From S144-45 sp015494035 (GTDB lineage Bacteria > Pseudomonadota > Gammaproteobacteria > Xanthomonadales > Marinicellaceae): a DNA stretch of 40,677 bases. Under the pieces are notes generated by a model that was not told the origin of the DNA, searched no databases, and was given only the letters and a program-made list of their open reading frames with translations. This document shows, piece after piece, positions 26,824 to 34,447 of the stretch. A program made the position numbers and the translations under genes. The stretch lies in the NCBI GenBank assembly GCA_027057345.1, contig JALUIX010000015.1, forward strand, positions 1 through 40,677, read 5' to 3'. Positions within the stretch are counted from its first letter, which is position 1. Every line of letters begins with the position of its first letter.

Positions 26824-27162
26824 GAGATATCCTGTGGCTGTACTGACGGAAAGTCACGGCCAGACCGGGTATTGGGCCGGGGCCGTGTTTACAAAGTTTG
26901 CCGCGTATTTTAATATGGCTGTTGGCGAATGTCTTTGACTATCTTGTTGAATGCCAATTCGCCAGGGAAGCTCTGATTGAATCGTGAACTCGCTTCTCAC
27001 ACCTGAAGTGTCCGATAACTTCGTTGAACTCCTTGCCAATAGCTCGCTATTGGCTGCGAACTTCGCCTTGTTCTCGAACATTTCCGGCATAACCTGCTTC
27101 GTCCAGATCAATCAGAGCCTCCCTAGTAAATAAAAAACCAAACTGAATCCAGGAGGGAGATC
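26824..27162. other. Divergent spacer lptD / DUF1508 gene
   Basis: 339 bases without a gene, about half of it copy B2. Of the rest, 26824-26964 would hold the lptD promoter; I see AT-rich patches (near 26910) but no well-spaced box pair. A strong Shine-Dalgarno, AGGAGGGA, precedes the DUF1508 ATG at 27163. Confidence 0.6.
26965..27123 (-). mobile_element. Family B palindromic MITE, copy B2
   Basis: 159 bp, with GGGAAGCTCTGATTGAATC at the left and ATCAATCAGAGCCTCCC at the right. The centre is CCAATAGC-TC-GCTATTGG. The right flank is TA (27124-27125) and the left flank CA (26963-26964). It sits in the divergent space between lptD and the DUF1508 gene, so it may affect either promoter. Confidence 0.9.
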
Positions 27163-27498
27163 ATGGCAGCGAAATTTGTGGTGACAACCGGCGCAGACGG
27201 CAAACGCTATTTTGTGCTCAAGGCCGGCAATGGCGAAGTCATTTTGCAAAGCCAAGGTTACAAAACCGAATCCGGTTGCATGAATGGCATCGAATCCGTG
27301 CGCAACAACGCGCCCAACCCGCAGCGCTTTGAGTGCCGGGAAGCCAAGGATGGGCGAACCTACTTCGTGCTCAAGGCCAGTAATGGCCAGGAAATTGGCC
27401 GCAGCCAGATGTACAAAACCGATGCCGGCTGCAAAAATGGCATGGAGTCCGTGGCCAGGAACGCCGCCGAAGCGCGGGTGGAAATCGTCGAAGACTGA
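27163..27498 (+). CDS. Double DUF1508 (YegP-like) protein
   Basis: 111 residues forming two tandem copies of the DUF1508 unit, about 5-53 (FVVTTGADGKRYFVLKAGNG, then YKTESGCMNGIESVR) and 58-105 (FECREAKDGRTYFVLKASNG, then YKTDAGCKNGMESVARN). E. coli YegP has the same two-repeat build. The function of the family is not established. A strong AGGAGGGAG site precedes the ATG. It is bracketed by palindromic elements on both sides and its stop runs into a perfect hairpin. Confidence 0.9.
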   Translation: MAAKFVVTTGADGKRYFVLKAGNGEVILQSQGYKTESGCMNGIESVRNNAPNPQRFECREAKDGRTYFVLKASNGQEIGRSQMYKTDAGCKNGMESVARNAAEARVEIVED

Positions 27499-27517
27499 GC
27501 TTCCCAAGGGAAGCTCA
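27494..27517. repeat. Perfect palindrome of two abutting terminal repeats
   Basis: CTGAGCTTCCC-AA-GGGAAGCTCAG, a perfect 11-base inverted repeat starting within the stop codon of the DUF1508 gene. It equals two MITE ends head to head. It lacks a following T-run, so it is not a classic terminator, but it could stabilise the mRNA end. Confidence 0.7.
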
Positions 27518-27533
27518 GATCCGTCCCGCCATA

Positions 27534-27856
27534 GGGAACCTCTGATTGAATCTGGCGCGAGCAGATTGTCATGAAAAATTGTTCAGTTTAAGGGAAGCCC
27601 TGATCAAATCGTGAACTCGCTTCTCACACCTGAAATGCCCGATAACTGCGTTGAAGTTCTTGCCAATAGCTCGCTATTGGCTGCGAACTTCGCCTTGTTC
27701 TCGAACATTTCCGGCATAAGCTGCTTCGTCCAGATTCGATCAGGGCTTCCTAAAGCGCAAACCGCACGTGAGCCAGGCTATTGGGAAGGTTTGCAACGCA
27801 GAAATGGACAATTTTACGCCACAAGATGCCGTGTCACGATTCGATCAGAGGTTCCA
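27534..27856 (+). mobile_element. Family A palindromic MITE, copy A5, split by a family B element
   Basis: The left part (27534-27590) starts GGGAACCTCTGATTGAATC and runs to the GTTCAGTTTA block. The right part (27753-27856) resumes with AAGCGCAAACCGCACGT and ends GATCAGAGGTTCCA. Together they make about 161 bp of family A, with TA on both outer sides (27532-27533 and 27857-27858). The middle is occupied by copy B3. The right part is somewhat diverged in the central hairpin. Confidence 0.9.
27591..27750 (-). mobile_element. Family B palindromic MITE, copy B3, nested in A5
   Basis: About 160 bp, from GGGAAGCCCTGATCAAATC to GATTCGATCAGGGCTTCC, with centre CCAATAGC-TC-GCTATTGG. TA on both sides (27589-27590 and 27751-27752) interrupts the family A copy. 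This shows insertion of family B after that A copy was in place. Confidence 0.92.
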
Positions 27857-27946
27857 TAGGTAATACGTCCAAACATCGTCCAGCTGGCGCAAGTCCGTCT
27901 TGCGCCTTTTTGATGCCTGATCCTTTCTCTTTTCATTGCCCCCACC

Positions 27947-28717
27947 ATGAACAATTCGACAAACTGGTTTGACAACGACGACTTCTGGCAAACCTTTTAC
28001 CCCACCATGTTTGACTCGCACAGCTTTGCTCAGGCGCGCCAGGAATGCGTGCCATTGCTGGCACTGGCTGGCAAGGAGTCCCCGCGCGTGCTGGACCTGG
28101 CCTGCGGCCCCGGGCGTCACGCCGTGCCACTGGCGACGCTGGGTCACGAAGTCACCGGCGTCGATTTGAGTCAGACCCTGTTACAAAAAGCCGCCGAGTT
28201 GGCCAGGCAAACGGGCGTGACGGTGGAGTGGCGCCAGGAAGATATGCGCGAGCACCACCGGCCAGGGCATTACGACCTGATTCTTAACTTGTTTTCTTCC
28301 TTTGGCTATTTCGATCAGTGGCAGGATAACCAGAAAGTCCTGAACCAGGCGCACGAAAACCTGGCCGCAGGTGGTGTCCTGATTCTGGAAGGGCGTGGCA
28401 AGGAACGGATTATTCGTGAACTACAACCCGTGCATGCTGAGGAATTTGATAACGATCAACTCACCGGCTGCGTGCTGTATCAGCGGCCTTACCTGAGCGA
28501 TGACCTGACACGGCTGCACAATGAATGGGCGCTGGTGTGCCCCGATAGCGTGCATCGGCATGAGTACAGCCATTTCATCTACACCGCGCAGGAACTGCGA
28601 ATGATGGCAGAGCAAGCCGGTTTTGAATCCATTACGGTTTACGGTGGTTTGAACGGCGAGCTTTATGACCTGGATGCCGACCGGCTGGTGCTGGTGGCGC
28701 GCAAATCCGGCGCTTGA
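27947..28717 (+). CDS. Class I SAM-dependent methyltransferase
   Basis: 256 residues. Motif I is RVLDLACGPGRHAVPLATLG (48-67) followed by VTGVDLSQTLLQKA, and the post-motif region reads QEDMREHHRPGHYDLILNLFSSFGYF. This places it among UbiE/type-11-like small-molecule or protein methyltransferases, but the substrate cannot be told from sequence. The N-terminus (WFDNDDFWQTFYPTMF) is typical of a subgroup often annotated simply as class I methyltransferase. It stands alone on the plus strand between the nested elements and a convergent tRNA gene. Confidence 0.85.
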   Translation: MNNSTNWFDNDDFWQTFYPTMFDSHSFAQARQECVPLLALAGKESPRVLDLACGPGRHAVPLATLGHEVTGVDLSQTLLQKAAELARQTGVTVEWRQEDMREHHRPGHYDLILNLFSSFGYFDQWQDNQKVLNQAHENLAAGGVLILEGRGKERIIRELQPVHAEEFDNDQLTGCVLYQRPYLSDDLTRLHNEWALVCPDSVHRHEYSHFIYTAQELRMMAEQAGFESITVYGGLNGELYDLDADRLVLVARKSGA

Positions 28718-28784
28718 ACTCATCAGACCGACACAGGAAGCGGTCAATAGGCAGAAAATAAGGGTTGTAAAAAGACGGAAGGAA

Positions 28785-28860
<76 letters not shown>

Positions 28861-28990
28861 ACACTATATTTAACACTTGAGCCGATTTTTGTGCAGTCGT
28901 AAACGCCATCGGAAAGGCCGTTTGACGGATAGATCAGTGGCGAATCATCTCTGAATCACTCTTCTATCCCCGATCAACTCAAGGGCGTGC

Positions 28991-29019
28991 AGTATAGCCA
29001 ATCGCCCTATTTCCATCAA
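28991..29019 (-). promoter_or_regulatory. Candidate sigma-70 promoter of tRNA-Thr
   Basis: Read on the minus strand: TTGATG (29019-29014), a 17-base spacer, then TATACT (28996-28991). Transcription would start near 28984, giving a leader of about 120 nt before the tRNA. The remaining spacer (28861-28990) shows no gene. Confidence 0.65.
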
Positions 29020-29065
29020 GCCCTTTTGTGCGGATTTTTCACCCTTTGCTGGCCCCCTGCAATAA

Positions 29066-29094
29066 AAAAGGCCCGCCATCAGTGCGGGCCTTTT
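29066..29094. terminator. Bidirectional Rho-independent terminator
   Basis: AAAAGGCCCGC and GCGGGCCTTTT form an 11-bp stem with a 7-base loop. On the minus strand the stem is followed by a T-rich run, so it fits as terminator of the lipase/DUF4785 operon reading leftward. A family A element is inserted at the TA at its right edge, separating it from that operon. Confidence 0.85.
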
Positions 29095-29095
29095 A

Positions 29096-29258
29096 GGGAA
29101 GCGCTGATCGAATCGTGACACGGCGTCTTGCAGCGTTAAATTGTCCATTTCTGCGTTGCAAACCTTCCCAATAGCCTTGCTATTGCGTGCGGCTTGCGCC
29201 TTGAACTGAACAATTTTTCACGACAATCCGCTCGCGCCAGATTCAGTCAGAGCTTCCC
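29096..29258 (-). mobile_element. Family A palindromic MITE, copy A6
   Basis: 163 bp, GGGAAGCGCTGATCGAATC to GATTCAGTCAGAGCTTCCC, with centre AATAGC-CTT-GCTATT. The left flank is TA (29094-29095), inside the T-tail of the terminator. The right flank is TG. It lies between the last gene of the operon and its terminator. Confidence 0.9.
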
Positions 29259-29281
29259 TGGAGGTTTTATCAGCGCTTTAA

Positions 29282-30550
29282 TCAGCGTCGGGCAAAACCC
29301 TGACCCGACGGCCGCAGTTCTTGGGGCAAAGCCAGGACGGTAATACCAGCGGCCACCGATTGCACCGGCGCCAGACGGCTTTGATCCCGCAATTGCACCT
29401 GACGAATTTCAAACGGTGCCTTGAGGCCGGATTTGGCCAGCAAACCCGCGTCTATGGGTAAGCTCAAGGTCTGAGCGCCCTTTGGCAACCAGGCGGCTGA
29501 CTGGGTCACGGCAAACGGCACAGCCTTATTGCTGGCGTCACGGCCAAATAACACGCCCCGTACCTCGAAACGGCCTTCTTGCGCCACGGTGACGCCAATA
29601 TTCACACGCGCCGTTCCACTTTTATCACGCATGACATCCAGCTGGCTATTGAAGCCGGCCACCGGCAAGTTGACGGCAAAAGCCGTTTGCGCATCGCGCA
29701 TGACCTTGTCGTTGGTGGCAAAAACGTGGGCAGTCCACAGTCCATTGGCCAGGCCTGTCAGTTGGGAAACCGGCAGTGAAGCCTGAAATCGGCCATCCGG
29801 TTGGCGGGTAAATTTCAGTTCACCGGCCACGCGACCATCTGGCAGGCTGACGTACCCCTGCCATTGGGCGTTTTGGGTGCTTTGGCCATCGCGCAAGGCG
29901 GCCACAACCTGAATCGGCTCATTGGCGTTGAAGGTGGCCTTGCTGGTACCCAGTTCCAATACCTGGCTGGATTGCGGCTCAAACACGTGCACCACCACGG
30001 GTACTTTCTGATCCAGACCGGTTACTTTTAATACCGCTTTTCCAGCCGGCAAATGCGCCTTAAACGCCACCGTGTTCCGCGGAAAGGGCACGCCGGTTTT
30101 CTGCACGCTTTGGGCGTCGGCAAAAACATCCAGCTCAATGGCTTTACCTGCGGCTTGCAACTGGACCTGAGTCGCATTGAGACTCACGGCCTTGCCGGTG
30201 GACAAGGGACTGATGCGGATGACCGTGTCGCCGCCGGTCACGGGCAGCTTAAGACCAGTAGCCAGCTTGTCACCTGTACTGTCCAGCCAGTATTGGCGGC
30301 TTTTTTCGGTATAAACAGCAGGTGAAAAGTCCAGTGCCTGATCCGCGTCAATGGCATAGCTGAACACCACCGGATCACGGCTGGTGTTGATCAGGGAGGC
30401 ATCCACCTGAGTAGATTTTTGTAACAGACTGTCGTCCATTGTCACGGTCTCATTCCATTTGGCCTGAGGCCCGGCAGCGGCAGCGATAGCGGAAATGGTA
30501 AAGCCAAGGGCAAGGGCCACTGTGTGTTTAAGTGTGAAATTGGTTTTCAT
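29282..30550 (-). CDS. Secreted DUF4785-like protein
   Basis: 422 residues. The signal peptide is about 1-26 (VALALGFTISAIAAAAG). The mature part is rich in beta-strand patterns without cysteines, with immunoglobulin-like stretches (VLELGTSKATFNANEPIQV, DGRVAGELKFTRQPDGRFQ). It resembles DUF4785 proteins of Legionella and Xanthomonas relatives, for which I know no firm function; the family call is tentative. A good AAGGAG precedes the ATG. It follows the lipase-like gene by 12 bases, so the two are very likely co-transcribed and may act together outside the cell or in the periplasm. Confidence 0.72.
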   Translation of the reverse strand: MKTNFTLKHTVALALGFTISAIAAAAGPQAKWNETVTMDDSLLQKSTQVDASLINTSRDPVVFSYAIDADQALDFSPAVYTEKSRQYWLDSTGDKLATGLKLPVTGGDTVIRISPLSTGKAVSLNATQVQLQAAGKAIELDVFADAQSVQKTGVPFPRNTVAFKAHLPAGKAVLKVTGLDQKVPVVVHVFEPQSSQVLELGTSKATFNANEPIQVVAALRDGQSTQNAQWQGYVSLPDGRVAGELKFTRQPDGRFQASLPVSQLTGLANGLWTAHVFATNDKVMRDAQTAFAVNLPVAGFNSQLDVMRDKSGTARVNIGVTVAQEGRFEVRGVLFGRDASNKAVPFAVTQSAAWLPKGAQTLSLPIDAGLLAKSGLKAPFEIRQVQLRDQSRLAPVQSVAAGITVLALPQELRPSGQGFARR

Positions 30551-30562
30551 GTCAGCAGCTCC

Positions 30563-31417
30563 TTAAATGTCGTTGCGCAGAATAACATCGAGGCCAAAGC
30601 ATTGGCGACGACTCTGGTTGTGGCTCAATGGCTCACCACCGGCCATGCGGCTTTTGTCCCGGAACCAGGTGGTGCCCGCGCCTTCCTGGGAGGAGCAGTC
30701 CAGGAAGCCGTCGGAGCAGCTGCTCAACCAGGCCTGGGTGACTTCCAGTCCCACATTCAGGGCGTAGCCGCCGCAATAGCTGTCGCTATCCCATACGGCC
30801 GTTTCAACATCGGTGCCCACCACGTTCCAGAAACCTTTGGGTAGGGCCGGTCGGCCGGAGGTGCCATACAGGTAATTGGCGTTGTAGTAAGCCATCCATG
30901 AAGTCTGTTGCATGCGCACGGCATCAGATTTGTAGCCCAGCAGCCACCCCAGGGCACTTTCAAACACATTGCCCTGCATGACCGCATTGGCCAACGGAGT
31001 GCCCTTGGATGAAGGCGCCAGTGCGTTGACCCAGCGGATTTTGTTGATGATGTTGGGGTAACGACTGTCCCAGGTGGGGTTGGACATGATCCAGCGCATG
31101 ACATTGCCGCCATTGGAGTGCGTAATCACCACCAGGTCCGTAATGTTCTTGCTATTGATAAACGTGGTGAGCTGATCGGCCAGACAACCGGCGGCCTGGG
31201 AATCCCACATGTATTTTTCAAAATTGCAGTTGATAACTACGTAGTTGCTCTGATCGGGCAAACCCTGGCGAATGGAATTGACCATGCCCCATTGCCAGTA
31301 ATCAGCAGCGGCATTGGTTTGGTGACCCGTGCCATGCACCAGCGCAACGCCGGTGGCAGCATGGCTCACCGGAGCCAGGAAAAAAGCGGCAATAAATGCC
31401 AGGCGAGAAAATTTCAT
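30563..31417 (-). CDS. Secreted alpha/beta-hydrolase (lipase-like)
   Basis: 284 residues from the ATG at 31417, preceded by GGGAGG; an upstream frame to 31546 is unsupported. The signal peptide is 1-20, cut after SHA. The mature protein starts close to the oxyanion-type ALVHGTGHQT. The nucleophile elbow is THSNGGN with Ser101, a T-H-S-N-G variant of GxSxG. Seven or more cysteines (for example NCNFEKY, AAGCLADQ, SYCGGY, SCSDGFLDCS) suggest disulfides and extracytoplasmic life. Late SHNQ may carry the catalytic His. The substrate is unknown. It is first in a two-gene operon with the DUF4785-like gene. Confidence 0.82.
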   Translation of the reverse strand: MKFSRLAFIAAFFLAPVSHAATGVALVHGTGHQTNAAADYWQWGMVNSIRQGLPDQSNYVVINCNFEKYMWDSQAAGCLADQLTTFINSKNITDLVVITHSNGGNVMRWIMSNPTWDSRYPNIINKIRWVNALAPSSKGTPLANAVMQGNVFESALGWLLGYKSDAVRMQQTSWMAYYNANYLYGTSGRPALPKGFWNVVGTDVETAVWDSDSYCGGYALNVGLEVTQAWLSSCSDGFLDCSSQEGAGTTWFRDKSRMAGGEPLSHNQSRRQCFGLDVILRNDI

Positions 31418-31791
31418 CAAATAGACCTCCCTATTTTGATCGTGATGGTAAGAAAATGCGCCGTGTGGTATGGAGTTATTATTGTTATTTGTATTTGCGC
31501 GGAAATTATGCGCCAGCCGGACGTGGGATTCCGTGACGCAGGCCACACTTTACACCAGCTCCACCCCTTTTTTCAAACGGTCGTTTGGAGTTGGTGCTCT
31601 ATTTTTTAAAATTCGTATGTACGGTGGCTTTTTTGAGAGAGAAAACCACGAAAATTCAGGCAGGAGAAACCAACCAAACTGTACCGGAGACGGGTGTGGC
31701 ATGTCATGGCCTGAAGTTCGTCGGATAGGATTGGCGCCTGTCAAAAAGGTAGGACCAAGGCATGAATTCAGGCTATGAGCAAACTGATCTA
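31418..31791. other. Gene-free upstream region of the lipase operon
   Basis: About 370 bases with no supported gene, AT-rich near 31470-31500. It contains a perfect inverted repeat, CAAACG-GT-CGTTTG (31575-31588), set between runs of T. It could be an operator or part of a leader structure for the lipase operon. The downstream stretch 31620-31790 is purine-rich on the plus strand, and I recognise no known riboswitch. Confidence 0.45.
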
Positions 31792-31954
31792 GGGAAGCTC
31801 TGATTGAATCTGGCGCGAGCAGATTGTCGTGAAAAATCGTTCAGTTCAAGGAGCAAACCGCACGCAATAGCAAGGCTATTGTGAAGGTTTGCAACGCAGA
31901 AATGGACGATTTTACGCCATAAGATGCCGTGTCATGATTCGATCAGAGCTTCCC
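31792..31954 (+). mobile_element. Family A palindromic MITE, copy A7
   Basis: 163 bp with TA on both sides (31790-31791 and 31955-31956). It is a clean family A copy with centre AATAGC-AAG-GCTATT. It is inserted in the TAG stop codon of the 2OG-Fe(II) oxygenase gene (minus strand); the reconstructed original (CGTTAGATC) also has TAG, so the protein is unchanged. Confidence 0.94.
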
Positions 31955-32670
31955 TAACGAACGCGCGGCCCTTGCTGGACGTCCATTTTCGGGTGACGGA
32001 ACCAGTAATTAGTGGCCACCGTGATCCGGGTGCCACCGCCTTTGTAAGGGCTGACTTCGTGCATCAGCCAGGAAGGGAAAATCAGCAGCTGGCCGGCTTG
32101 CAGCTTGAAGACCTGATGGCCGAAGCCAAAAGGCGCTTTGGTCATTTGCAACAAACCAGGGTCCAGGTATTGATTGGCGGCGGGATTGGGGTGGAAAAAG
32201 CGGGTCACGCCCGAATCCACCAGCGCTTGCCCCGGCGCTTCTCCGCTGTCCACGCAATACACCGCAGACCAGCTGGCCATGGGGTGATTGTGGTTCACAA
32301 AATAACCGTTTTTGCGTGTAATGTGGAACCAGGCATCGGCATAGACTTCGAATTCATCCACGGTTTTGCGTTTGTACTGATTAACCATGCCGATCATTTC
32401 CAGCACGTGATCGGTGATGGCGTTTTTCAGACGCTGTATGCACGGTTCTTGCCAGGAAAACAGGTCAAAGTGACTCTCGAACAGTTCATCGGTGGCCACC
32501 GAGTTCTGGTTCGGGTTGCGGTAGTGAGCGCCTTCGGCCTCGCGCGCCAGAAATAACGCTTTGAGTTCGGCATTGAGGGATTCGGCATCCGGCAATGCCG
32601 CCACCCCGAAGGGCACGGCAAAGGCCGGAATAATTCGGATAGCCGGTGGGGGTTTCATGCGTGCTGCCAT
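31954..32670 (-). CDS. Putative 2OG-Fe(II) oxygenase
   Basis: 238 residues; an ATG four codons in (32658) is also possible. It resembles the TIGR02466/2OG-FeII_Oxy_5 group: YFVNHNHPMASWSAVYCVD near the middle supplies a metal histidine region, and LLIFPSWLMHEVSPYKGGGTRITVATNYWF carries the second histidine and the 2-oxoglutarate-binding arginine. The group is often linked to cyanophage and marine bacteria and lacks a defined substrate. Its stop codon is shared with the end of a MITE. The gene upstream on the same strand is the phosphatase-like protein, 55 bases away. Confidence 0.82.
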   Translation of the reverse strand: MAARMKPPPAIRIIPAFAVPFGVAALPDAESLNAELKALFLAREAEGAHYRNPNQNSVATDELFESHFDLFSWQEPCIQRLKNAITDHVLEMIGMVNQYKRKTVDEFEVYADAWFHITRKNGYFVNHNHPMASWSAVYCVDSGEAPGQALVDSGVTRFFHPNPAANQYLDPGLLQMTKAPFGFGHQVFKLQAGQLLIFPSWLMHEVSPYKGGGTRITVATNYWFRHPKMDVQQGPRVR

Positions 32671-32725
32671 TTCCTGGCCAAGACTGGCCGCGTTATCATC
32701 AAAGAGTCAAGAGTCAGGGGAGACC

Positions 32726-33325
32726 TTACTGCTTTTGGGCGCTTGTCTTGGGAGATGGGTCTTCCAACGTGACGATCATTTTTTTGCCCAATAACCCTTC
32801 CAGCCCCGGCGGCCACCAGCCAAAAGCCCGGGCGCGATCCAGTGCTTCGTTGACCGGCACGCCTTTTTCATTGATCAACCAGGCAATATAGGCCTCGGAA
32901 GCGCGATGACCGGAGCGGCAGTGCATCAGCACCTTGCCCTGCTCACCGGCCAACGCCTGAGCCAGGGCCTTGGTCTGTTCCGGGCTGCGCGGAAACGCCT
33001 TGCCACCGATGGGGATCATCACATAATCAATGCCCATTTTCTTCAATTCAGCCGCTTCATCAAAACGCAGCTGCTTCATTTCTTCCGGTGTTCTGAAATT
33101 GATCACCTTGGTGATTCCGGCCTGCTTCAGTCGCTGCAAGTCCGGGTAAAACGGTTGCGGGCCGATAAACAGGTGCTGATCGGCCGGGTACACCATCTGC
33201 AGGTAATCAGGCCGCGGGGGCGCCTTGACCGGACGCGGCTGAGCCTGAGCCAGTGCCTGCAGGCTGAATACCAGCGCGACCAACACGGCCAGTGGGGAAA
33301 AACGAAAACGACTTGGGTTGTGCAT
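32726..33325 (-). CDS. Periplasmic phosphatase-like protein (DUF442/Blh type)
   Basis: 199 residues from the ATG at 33325, preceded by GGAGAAA. The signal peptide is about 1-28 (LAVLVALVFSLQALAQA). The phosphatase-like loop is MHCRSGHRAS with C136 and R141. That is C-x4-R, one residue shorter than the classic Cx5R of tyrosine phosphatases but as seen in the DUF442/beta-lactamase-hydrolase-like group. VINFRTPEE and the GGKAFPRSPEQ segment fit that fold. Substrate unknown. It sits between cnoX and the oxygenase gene on the same strand. Confidence 0.8.
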   Translation of the reverse strand: MHNPSRFRFSPLAVLVALVFSLQALAQAQPRPVKAPPRPDYLQMVYPADQHLFIGPQPFYPDLQRLKQAGITKVINFRTPEEMKQLRFDEAAELKKMGIDYVMIPIGGKAFPRSPEQTKALAQALAGEQGKVLMHCRSGHRASEAYIAWLINEKGVPVNEALDRARAFGWWPPGLEGLLGKKMIVTLEDPSPKTSAQKQ

Positions 33326-33393
33326 GAGTTTCTCCGTTAAATAGCGCCAAATAATGCGCAAGAATATCAGTTTTGGGGCCAGCTTGCCTGGAT

Positions 33394-34191
33394 TTACGAA
33401 AACAGCGTGGCGGCCATCTGGCGCCGAAAAGCCGCGCGCGCAGCGGGATCATCCACCAGATTGAGCGCATTCACCAACGCCTGGCGCACGGCATCGCGGT
33501 CATCGCCCGTGGTGTTTTCCAATACCTGCAATAACGCCTTGACGCCATTTTCCACTTCACCGGCGGCAATGTGGCCGATGGCGGAACCGATTTCCGGCTT
33601 GTCGGCCAGCTTGTCCTGCAAGTCCAGCAACTGCAACGCACTGGCCAGTTTTTCTGCCGCTGGAGAGGTACGAACATCGTGAGGCAAGGCTTTCCAGATT
33701 TCGCGGGCCTTGTCCAGTTCGCCCTGTTGCATGAGCAACTGCACCAGTTGCAGACGGGACTTGTCATCATCGCGATGCTGCAGTTTTTCCATGGCGACGT
33801 CTGTCTGGCCTTTTTCTATGGCGTCCTGAATGGCCAGCCATTCCTCGTCAGGGGCGCTTTCGATGTGTTTTTCGATAAACTGGCGAATGGTGCCTTCCGG
33901 TTGCACGCCCATGAACTGATCGACAATTTCACCATTTCGAAAAAGCGCCACCGTGGGCAGGGAGCGGATGCCATACTGCATGGCCAGCGCCTGCTCGGCG
34001 TCGGTGTTGACCTTGGCCAGGGCCACTTGACCGCCGTAGCTGTCCACCACCTGATGCAAAACAGGCATCAACATGCGGCAGGGACCGCACCAGTCGGCCC
34101 AGAAATCCACCACCACGGGCCGCTTGAATGACTCCTCAATGACTTTTTGCTGAAAATCCGCCTGAGTGGCGTCGTAAACATGTTCGCTCAT
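33394..34191 (-). CDS. cnoX: CnoX-like thioredoxin with TPR tail
   Basis: 265 residues. Residues 1-110 are a thioredoxin domain (VVVDFWADWCGPCRMLMPVL, C35 and C38), and about 115-265 are helical TPR-like repeats (EKGQTDVAMEKLQHR, LVQLLMQQGELDKAREIWKAL). This is the build of YbbN/CnoX, a holdase that protects proteins from oxidation and works with GroEL. E. coli CnoX lacks the first cysteine of the pair; this one keeps CGPC and so could also be redox-active. AGGA lies close before the ATG. Confidence 0.9.
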   Translation of the reverse strand: MSEHVYDATQADFQQKVIEESFKRPVVVDFWADWCGPCRMLMPVLHQVVDSYGGQVALAKVNTDAEQALAMQYGIRSLPTVALFRNGEIVDQFMGVQPEGTIRQFIEKHIESAPDEEWLAIQDAIEKGQTDVAMEKLQHRDDDKSRLQLVQLLMQQGELDKAREIWKALPHDVRTSPAAEKLASALQLLDLQDKLADKPEIGSAIGHIAAGEVENGVKALLQVLENTTGDDRDAVRQALVNALNLVDDPAARAAFRRQMAATLFS

Positions 34192-34286
34192 GATTGTTCC
34201 TCAGCTAACCTTCATCTCTATCGTATTGTATTTCAATTGTCTTGTTTGCTCTGTTTTCCGGCATGTCTAACCGGTGAAACCCGCTT
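34192..34286. other. Upstream region of cnoX
   Basis: An AT-rich stretch (34215-34250) probably holds the cnoX promoter; no box pair is convincing. Beyond it is a MITE. Confidence 0.35.
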
Positions 34287-34447
34287 GGGAACCTCTGATT
34301 GAATCTGGCGCGAGCAGATTGTCGTGAAAAATTGTTCAGTTCAAGGCGCAAACCGCACGTAATAGCAAGGCTATTGCGAAGGTTTGCAACGTCCGAAATG
34401 GACGATTTTACGCCGCAAGAAGCCGTGTCATGATTCGATCAGAGGTT
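34287..34447 (+). mobile_element. Family A palindromic MITE, copy A8, right end truncated
   Basis: It starts GGGAACCTCTGATTGAATC. The centre is AATAGC-AAG-GCTATT, and it ends GATTCGATCAGAGGT, after which the expected TCCC is missing and the nfuA stop (TAA on the minus strand) begins. The left flank is TT, not TA. It appears to be an older, end-damaged copy. It separates nfuA and cnoX. Confidence 0.85.

Noticed and set aside
26824..26964. Sigma-E promoter for lptD
   Set aside because: A GCAAACTT stretch resembles the -35 box, but no -10 box is found at the required spacing.
31617..31778. Possible small plus-strand protein upstream of copy A7
   Set aside because: No Shine-Dalgarno, no known motif, and the region is better seen as leader or spacer.
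31620..31790. Riboswitch upstream of the lipase operon
   Set aside because: The purine-rich stretch matches no riboswitch consensus I know and lies on the wrong strand for the operon.
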